NCBI GenBank assembly: GCA_033964015.1
Contig: CM066916.1
Span: 10,022,501 to 10,086,500 of the forward strand
Direction: 5' to 3'
Source: Scolanthus callimorphus
Lineage: Eukaryota > Cnidaria > Anthozoa > Actiniaria > Edwardsiidae
DNA length: 64,000 nucleotides
In this document: positions 57,577-64,000 of the stretch, one piece after another
How the letters are laid out: each line of letters starts with the position of its first letter
Numbering within the stretch: the first letter of the stretch is position 1
Position numbers and translations under genes: made by a program
The notes under the pieces: model-generated
Seen by the model: only the letters and a program-made list of their open reading frames with translations
Told to the model about the DNA's origin: nothing
The model's database searches: none

Positions 57577-58021
57577 TTAAACTCATCGTCTGATTAGTTG
57601 GGGTTAGGTACCGGTGCGCATGCAGGTCGCTCGACCAAGCGCACCCGAGGAACCATGGCAAGCGGGCCACAGCTCCCCTCCCACACTGGGAGTACCCGTC
57701 ACACTGATTACTCAGTGGAATATACTTACCCTACTTCTGGGAGGGAGGGCGGGAGCCGAATTCAATGGGTGCCCAAGGCAACATGGCGGCTGTAAGTGCC
57801 AAGGACGCCGATGGTAAGCGGGGCGGCCGAGATCTCATTCAGGGTCGAATAGAGTCGACCCTAGGCCTAAGCGGTGACACTGGTTTAACTTCGTCTAAAT
57901 TTCATTCGACACACTTAAACTCATCGTCTGATTAGTTGGGGTTAGGTACCGGTGCGCATGCAGGTCGCTCGACCAAGCGCACCCGAGGAACCATGGCAAG
58001 CGGGCCACAGCTCCCCTCCCA
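57577..58021 (+). repeat. 107 bp direct repeat flanking a dispersed repeat
   Basis: 57577-57683 and 57915-58021 are essentially identical (TTAAACTCATCGTCTGATTA, GGTACCGGTGCGCATGCAGG, CTCGACCAAGCGCACCCGAG). Between them lies a copy of the dispersed repeat described at 57755. Origin unknown. Confidence 0.85.
57755..57914 (+). repeat. Dispersed repeat with GGGTCGA/TCGACCC stem, copy 1
   Basis: It starts GCCGAATTCAATGGGTGCCC, contains AAGGACGCCGATGG and CGGGGCGGCCGAGATCTCAT, then the stem-loop AGGGTCGA-ATAGAG-TCGACCCT (57841-57862). It ends TTAACTTCGTCTAAATTTCA. It matches 63581-63753. TAGCGGGGCGG in the other copy is one base from a pol III A box, but the B-box match is poor and the spacing short, so I do not call it a SINE. 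Confidence 0.6.
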
Positions 58022-58235
58022 GGAACGGTGCTTGAAAAGAAGAGGGACTGTGGTCCGGTTACCATGGGACCTCGCCTGACCCCAATGATACCCAAGCACT
58101 AGTTCCGGTACCGACCGCTCTACCGAACCGAAATATGGCTATTTTAGAGACCAGGGAGCCAAGCTATCAATTGTCGCAAACAATGCTTACGAACGCTTGC
58201 CACCAACTTACGCAGGACTTACGATCGCCACGATC

Positions 58236-60732
58236 CAATAACAACCATGCAAACCCGTCCTGGGAGAAGGGCGAACCTTACCATCCACTTGTGCTGGAAA
58301 ACCATGCGCAAAGCCTCCTGGGAGAAGGGCGGACCTTGCCATCCACGTGTGCAGTAGCAACCATGCGCAGAGCAACCTTGAGAAGGGCGCACCTTACCAT
58401 CCACGTGTGCCATAACCACAATGTGCTGCCATCGATATGTGTGCAGTAACAACCATGTGCAAAGCATCCTGGGCGAGAACGGACCTTACCCTCCACGTGT
58501 GCAGTAACAACCATGCGCAAAGCCTCCTGGGAGAGGGCAGGCCTTACCATCGACGTGAGCAGTGATAACCATGCGCAAGCATACTGGGAGAGGAGCGGAA
58601 CTTGCCATCCATGTGTGTAGTAACATCCAGGCGCAAAGCATCCTGGGAGAGGGCGGACCTCACCATCCAAATGTGCAGTAGCAACCATGTGCAGGGCGTC
58701 CTGGGAGAGGACGAACCTCAACATCCAAGTCTGCAATAATAACCATGCGCAAAGCCTCCTGGGAGAGGACGAACCTTACCATCCATGTGTGCAGTAACAA
58801 CTATGCACAGAGCATCCAGGGAGAGGGCGGACCTTACCATCCTGCGAGTGCAATAGCAACCACGTGAAACCATCCTGGGAGAGGGTGGACCTTACCATCT
58901 CGCTTGTGTAGAACCACCATGCGAAACCACCCTAAGAGAGGGCGAACCTTTCCATCGCACGTGTGCCGGAACAGCCATGCGCAAGCATCCTTGCAAGAAC
59001 AAACATGCGCAAAGCATCCTGGGAGAAGAGCGGACCTTACCAGCCACGTGTGCAGTAACAAAAAGGCGCAAAGCAACCTTGGGAGAACGGCGGACCTTAC
59101 CATCGCTGTGTGCCGTAACAACCATGCACAAAGCCTGGGAGAGGGCGGATCTTACCATCCATGTGTGCAGTAACAACCATGCGCAAAGCATCCAGGGAGA
59201 GGGCGGGCCTTACCATCCATGTGTGCAATAACAACCATGCGCAAAGCATCCGGGGAGAGGGCGGGCCTTACCATCCATGTGTACAGTAGCAACCATGCGC
59301 AAAGCATCCTGGGAGATGGCGGAGCTTATCATCCATGTGTGCAATAACAACCACGCGCAAAGCATCCTGGGAGAAGGGCGAACCTTGCCATCCCGTGTGT
59401 GCAGTAGCAACCATGCGCAAAGCATCCCGGGAGAAGGGCGAACCTTACCATCCCGCGTGTGCAGTAGCAACCATGGGCAAAGCATCCTGAGAGAAGGGCG
59501 GACCTTATCATCCCGTATGAGCAGTAACAACCATGCGCAAAGCATCCTGGGAGAAGGGCGGACCTTACCATCCCAAGTGCGCAGTAGCAACCATGCGCGA
59601 AGCATCCTGGGAGAAAGGCGAACCTTACCATCCCCCGTGCGCAGTAACAACCATGCGCAAAGCATCCTGGGAGAAGGGCGAAGCTTACCATCCCGCGTGA
59701 GCAGTAACAACCATGAGCAAAGCATCCTGGGAGAAGGGAGAACCTTACCATCCCGTGTGAGCAGTAACAACCATGCGCAAGGCATCCTGGGAGAAGGGCG
59801 GACCTTACCATCCCAAGTGCACAGTAACAACCATGCGCAAGGCATCCTGGGAGAAGGGCGAACCTTACCATCCCGCGTGCGCAGCAACAACCATGCGCAA
59901 AGCATCCTGGAGAAGGGCGGACCTTACCATCCCGTGGGCGCAGTAGCAACCATACGCAAAGCATCCTGGGAGAAGGGCGGACCTTACCATCCCAAGTGCG
60001 CAGTAACCACCCTCCGCGAAGCATCCTCGGAGAAAGGCGAACCTTACCATTCCGTGTGCGCCGTAGCAACCATGAGCAAAGCATCCTGGGAGAAGGGCGA
60101 ACCTTACCATCCCGTGTGAGCAGTAACAACCATGCGCAAAGCATCCGGGGACAGGGCGGGCCTTACCATCCATGTGTGCAGTAGCAACCATACGCGAAGC
60201 ATCCTGGGAGAAGGGCGAACCTTACCATCCCCCGTGCGCAGTAACAGCCATGCGCAAGGCATCCTGGGAGAAGGACGGACCTTACCATCCCAAGTGCGCA
60301 GTAACAACCATGTGTAAAGCATCCTGGGAGAAGGGCGAACCTTACCATCCCGTGTGCGCATTAGCAACCATACGCAAAGCATCCTGGGAGAAGGGCGGAC
60401 CTTACCATCCCGTGTGTGCAGTAGCAACCATGCGCAAAGCATCCCAGGAGAAGGGCGAACCTTACCATCCCGCGTGTGCAGTAGCAACCATGCGCAAAGC
60501 ATCCTGAGAGAAGGGCGAACCTTACCCTCCCGTGTGTGCAGTAGCAACCATACGCAAAGCATCCTGGGAGAAGGGCGAACCTTGACCTCCCGTGTGTGCA
60601 GTAACAACCATGCGCAAAGCATCCTGGGAGAAGGGCGGACCTTACCATCCCGCGAGCGCAGTCACCGCCCTGCGCGAAGCATCCTGGGAGAAGGGCGAAC
60701 CTTACCATCCGCGTGCGCAGTAGCAACCATCG
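58236..60732. repeat. 60 bp minisatellite, about 41 copies
   Basis: The unit is GCAGTAACAACCATGCGCAA-AGCATCCTGGGAGAAGGGCG-AACCTTACCATCCCGYGTGT. In 58236-59270 copies vary in length and sequence. From about 59280 to 60720 they are nearly uniform at 60 bp. Because the period is a multiple of three, long open frames appear on both strands with periodic peptides (such as MLCAWLLLHTRDGKVRPSPR). They are not genes. Each unit contains the NRF-1-like half ATGCGCA and GCATCCTGGGA, the complement of TCCCAGGATGC. Confidence 0.92.
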
Positions 60733-61560
60733 CGCAGGTTTGCCCACCGGCTATGCTGTGGTGGTGTTCCCGTCTACCTTACATGTCGTACGTTTTTACT
60801 TTCCCTGTATTATTTCCTATTTTGTAGAGAAAGCTTAATTGCGCGAGTTCTACGAGCGCATTCTAATCTCGTCGTGTGTGCTGGATGCTGTAGCGTTTTG
60901 AGCTGAGATGTCGGGGACTGAAATAGCCTCGACTTGATGTTGCGAGCGACCAGATAAACTGGTTTGTGTGTTGTTTTATGACGTAATGTAATTTCCCGCT
61001 CACGTGTGCGGACAAATAAAACGAGTTCATGTTTGTTTCGTGCTTTCTCGATCTCCACCGTGGCTGGATTTTTGGATCTGGTGATTTGTTGACAATATAC
61101 AAAAAGAAAAAATGGACGAAGCTACTTATCTGGACGTCAGGAGGCTGTTTAGTGCTGTATTTTCTAGTAAACAAACGATGCACATATTACAGGAATCTGT
61201 TCGACTTTATACATAAATAATACGAATGGTTGACTATGTCTCATCATTACAGCGATTTGATTTCTGAACAAGTATGAAGAGTTCTGACGAACATTTCAGA
61301 ATAGAAACAAGGTTCTTGCTACAGAATTTACTGAATTTACTCTAACAACTCAAGAATATTGGACATCAATGTTTCTGTAGATTGATACAGTAAACAAATA
61401 AGCACCCGCATTGTAAGAAGAACACGAGAAAGTCAGGCTGAAATTTGATAGCTGTTTCATAAGAACCTTACAGTGTATATATGCAAGTTGCTTGCTGTAG
61501 ATCAGGTTAGCGGAAAAAGATTTAACCACGAGCGCACTTACTAATCTTCGATTACTTCTA
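60733..61560. other. Non-repetitive segment splitting the minisatellite
   Basis: About 830 bp interrupts the 60 bp array. It has no minisatellite units and no recognisable gene. It begins near TATGCTGTGGTGGTGTTCCC and includes GGACAAATAAAACGAG with an AATAAA at about 61014. A solo LTR is one possibility, but I see no clear TG...CA ends with a target duplication. Confidence 0.4.
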
Positions 61561-61930
61561 GTAAATAAACCATATGCGAAGCACCCTGAGAGAAAAGCGA
61601 ACCTTACCATCCCGCGTGCACAGTAGCAACCATACGCGAAGCATCCTGGGAGAAGAGCGAACCTTACCATCCCGCGTGCGCAGTAACCACCCTGCGCGAA
61701 GCATCCTGGGAGAAGGGCGGACCTTACCATCCCAAGTGCGCAGTCTCAACCCCGGGCGAAGCATCCTGGGCGAATGAGGGGAACCTGACCATCCCGTGCG
61801 CGAAGTAAAAATAAGCGTAAAGCAACCTGGGTGAAGGCCGACATTTACCCTCCCGCATGTGCAGTAACAACACAGCGTGAAACATTTTTGGAGAGGGGCG
61901 AGCTTTACCCTCCTGCTGGCGAGGTACAAC
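61561..61930. repeat. Resumption of the 60 bp minisatellite, about 6 copies
   Basis: Units CATACGCGAAGCATCCTGGG / AGAAGAGCGAACCTTACCAT continue in the same orientation and decay towards 61930 (for example AAACATTTTTGGAGAGGGGC). Confidence 0.85.
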
Positions 61931-62063
61931 AACTAAGCCTCATGGCCGAGCCAACCTTTCCATCCCGCCTATGCCAAATTTCAGCCGATATTGTCGCCTG
62001 TGTAGGGGACTATCCGATATCGCCTTTATCTCGGCCAGCTGTAATATTGTCCCAATAGCCCAG

Positions 62064-62195
62064 GTTCGAATTACGCTCCAATGCTCACAAGACAAAAGCT
62101 TCATATCGAGGCTTTCTCCAATACATTTACAGTAATTTCAGAAGAAAGCCTCGACTTGAGGTTATTGTTTGTTGGCATTGGAGCGTAATTCGAAC
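62064..62195. repeat. Hairpin repeat with 21 bp perfect arms
   Basis: GTTCGAATTACGCTCCAATG-C (62064-62084) is the exact complement of 62175-62195. An inner pair, TCGAGGCTTTCT against AGAAAGCCTCGA, lies inside. Probably a small MITE. Confidence 0.75.
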
Positions 62196-62573
62196 GTGGC
62201 CTATTCCGGCCGTGTGAAAAACGACCTGCGATTTCGTCTATTATTATTATTTTTTGTTTGTTTGTTGTTGTTGCTGCTTCCACTCACTAGGAAAAACGTT
62301 GACCGCTCTACAAGCATTTCCTTGGAATGCCTTTAACATAATAGCGCTAGCCTTGACACTTCCTGCTGGCTGACAGCCAAACAATTTCACCTCCCGGTCA
62401 GCTGGGAAGAATTGGAGCTGAAGCTGTCCTGGGAAAATCTGGCAAGGAATATACAAGGGCTAAACTGTTTTTTTTTTTTTTAAAAGATCTGCTCAAATTT
62501 GCCCCCTTCGTGGGCACTAGTAACAAAACACACCTGCACAACAACGGAAGCGGATAACATTCCACGGTATTTA

Positions 62574-62757
62574 CAGCCATTCTCAGTTACACGCGGTCGC
62601 CGGGAAAAAAGCTTGAAGCGAAAACACGTTTTTCTGTCTTGTCTGAGCCCGACAAGCCGGCGAAAGCACGTGCGTTGTCATGGAAACTTTGACAAAAAAC
62701 GACTTTTTCGCTTGCAAGCCTTTTTTCCCGGCGACCGCGTGTAACTGAGAATGGCTG
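62574..62757. mobile_element. TA-flanked MITE (Tc1/mariner-like), 184 bp
   Basis: Arms of about 50 bp: CAGCCATTCTCAGTTACACG, CGGTCGCCGGGAAAAAAG and the complement ending CGTGTAACTGAGAATGGCTG. A TA dinucleotide lies on each side (62572-62573, 62758-62759), consistent with Tc1/mariner-type insertion. No transposase. Confidence 0.75.
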
Positions 62758-63580
62758 TAATAAGATGTGGCAAATATTATGGTTATTCGCATCATAAGCA
62801 ATTCTGCACCTTCCGCATAATTGCCACACAATTTGCAATCGATTAGGGCGTTAATAATGAAGCGATTCAATTTCTTTAACCCTGTTGTTTTGTTGTTATT
62901 TTCGACCTAAAAATGGCCGGCAAAGTCGCAATAAGGGTCGGCTATCACCGGCCGCCAGCTGCTAGTTGAGGCTTGTATTCACGCCACTTCCCCAGCAACT
63001 CCTAAACCCAAACTCACTGGACTGGATGCTCGTTGTGGAGCTCCGAGGATGATTGCAATCACCCAGCTTCTACTCTAGCAACTGTTGGTAGACAGTGCTA
63101 CAACAAGAAGTATCAGCCATAAACTATTTTGATGTACTTGCCGTGTTTGAGGACCAGACTCTCCGATAGCAGGAAGACCTCGCCGTGAATGAAAACCCGG
63201 TGTTTGGCCGGGGCTTCGGCTCGAGCTGGATTTCTCCCACTCGCACTTGCTGTTTTTGTTGCACTGCAAAAACTCGCCAGGACGAGTCAAAACTGAGAGA
63301 CCAGAATCTTTAAATCCTCCAAATACATCGAGACTTCAAGGATACTTCTACCACCGTTTAAAGAAGACCATGAGCCTAACCGGCTCGAGCAACATGAGAA
63401 GCTTGCCATTGAATCACAAGAAAGGCGGTAAACAACAACTTACCCGACCCGCCAAAGCGAGAGGTGGCCATTGAAAACCCGCAAAACAAAAACTCAACAG
63501 CTGCTACGTGTGTAGTCATTAGTAAACATTATTCTTCTAACATTTTGAACTCCGAAGAGGGTGAAATAGCGTCGCGAGAA
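62758..63580. other. No gene recognised
   Basis: Unique-looking sequence. Short open frames on both strands have no family signature. Confidence 0.4.
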
Positions 63581-63753
63581 GCCGAATTCAATGGGTGCCC
63601 AAGGCAACATGGCAGCTTTTCCATGTCTGTAAGTGCCAAGGACGCCGATGGTTAGCGGGGCGGCCGAGATCTCATTCAGGGGTCGAATAGAGTCGACCCC
63701 AGGCCTACGGGGTGACTCTGGTTTAACTTCGTCTAAATTTCATTCAGACACAT
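63581..63753 (+). repeat. Dispersed repeat with GGGGTCGA/TCGACCCC stem, copy 2
   Basis: Same family as 57755-57914, with a 10-15 bp insertion after AACATGGCAGC (TTTTCCATGTC). The stem here is GGGGTCGA-ATAGAG-TCGACCCC (63679-63700), one G-C pair longer than in copy 1. The remaining 250 bp to the window end show no gene. Confidence 0.6.
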
Positions 63754-64000
63754 AAAAAAAGAAAAGAAATTAACCTACGGCAACCAAACTTTGACACAAT
63801 TATTTATGAGGTAATTGCTTTTCAACGCACTAATCAGTTGGTCATGGCGTCATCAATAAAATGAAAAAATGAATTTAATTACTCGTGACGTTTCAAAATC
63901 AACTCGATGGTATACGGTTTTTCCTTAGGTATGGTGCTCCGCTTGCGCGGGCCTTCGCGCTGGAGCTCCGCTATAAATCGGCGTAACGGTGTTTACATCC

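Noticed and set aside
59210..60144. Minus-strand open frames of 230-270 codons (periodic MLCAWLLLHTRDGKVRPSP peptides) and a 280-codon plus-strand frame at 59277-60119
   Set aside because: They lie wholly in the 60 bp minisatellite. Several frames on both strands are open at once because the period is divisible by three, and there is no splice or promoter context.
58236..60732. CRISPR-like regular array
   Set aside because: Units are contiguous with no unique spacers, and the genome is eukaryotic. It is a minisatellite.
62064..62084. tRNA-like B box (GGTTCGAATTACG)
   Set aside because: No A box or cloverleaf. It is the arm of an inverted repeat.

Overview
This is a eukaryotic nuclear window, most likely from an anthozoan cnidarian such as a stony coral or sea anemone. 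It is AT-rich and intron-dense: one conserved gene splits into 31 coding exons with canonical GT-AG borders. It carries animal gene families (astacin protease, arsenite methyltransferase, long-form purple acid phosphatase, COX17, exocyst Sec15, UDP-glycosyltransferases), and the space between exons is packed with hairpin-forming non-autonomous transposons. The species call is inference; another intron-rich marine invertebrate is possible.

Layout: (1) 1.78-14.22 kb, minus strand: a secreted astacin-family zinc metalloprotease in 8 recognised coding exons. Its 7.7 kb intron (1994-9681) holds a nest of very long inverted repeats. (2) 19.0-25.07 kb, minus strand: arsenite methyltransferase AS3MT in 9 coding exons, with all four family cysteines, a Cys-rich tail and a one-base homopolymer frameshift in exon 1. 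(3) 27.12-31.18 kb, plus strand: long-form (ACP7-like) purple acid phosphatase in 6 coding exons, with a GC-AG intron and a one-base frameshift in exon 4. (4) 32.83-33.03 kb, minus strand: the mitochondrial copper chaperone COX17, head to head with (5) EXOC6/Sec15 (33.66-45.24 kb, plus strand, 31 coding exons, 771 aa). The gap between them contains NRF-1-like and YY1-like sites. (6) 45.3-50.3 kb: LINE tails, a Penelope-like hairpin with a hammerhead-like core, UGT relics and a 1.66 kb TTAA-flanked foldback element. (7) 51.0-54.7 kb, plus strand: two intact, intronless, tandem UDP-glycosyltransferase genes whose divergence is concentrated in one block. (8) 54.7-64 kb: no convincing gene. This part has MITEs, a dispersed repeat with a stem that changes length coordinately, and a minisatellite of about 47 copies of a 60 bp unit, split by a non-repetitive insert.

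The genes do not form an operon-like unit. AS3MT and the UGTs are detoxification enzymes and COX17 and EXOC6 are housekeeping genes. The exon structures of AS3MT, the phosphatase and EXOC6 were derived by hand. All splice phases close, and the total CDS lengths are multiples of three once the single homopolymer indels in AS3MT and the phosphatase are allowed for. Those two indels, both in homopolymers, look more like uncorrected sequencing errors than gene death. The most unusual material is the series of long foldback elements, several bordered on both sides by TTAA. One nest lies inside the astacin intron, where transcription would give hairpins with arms over 900 bp.
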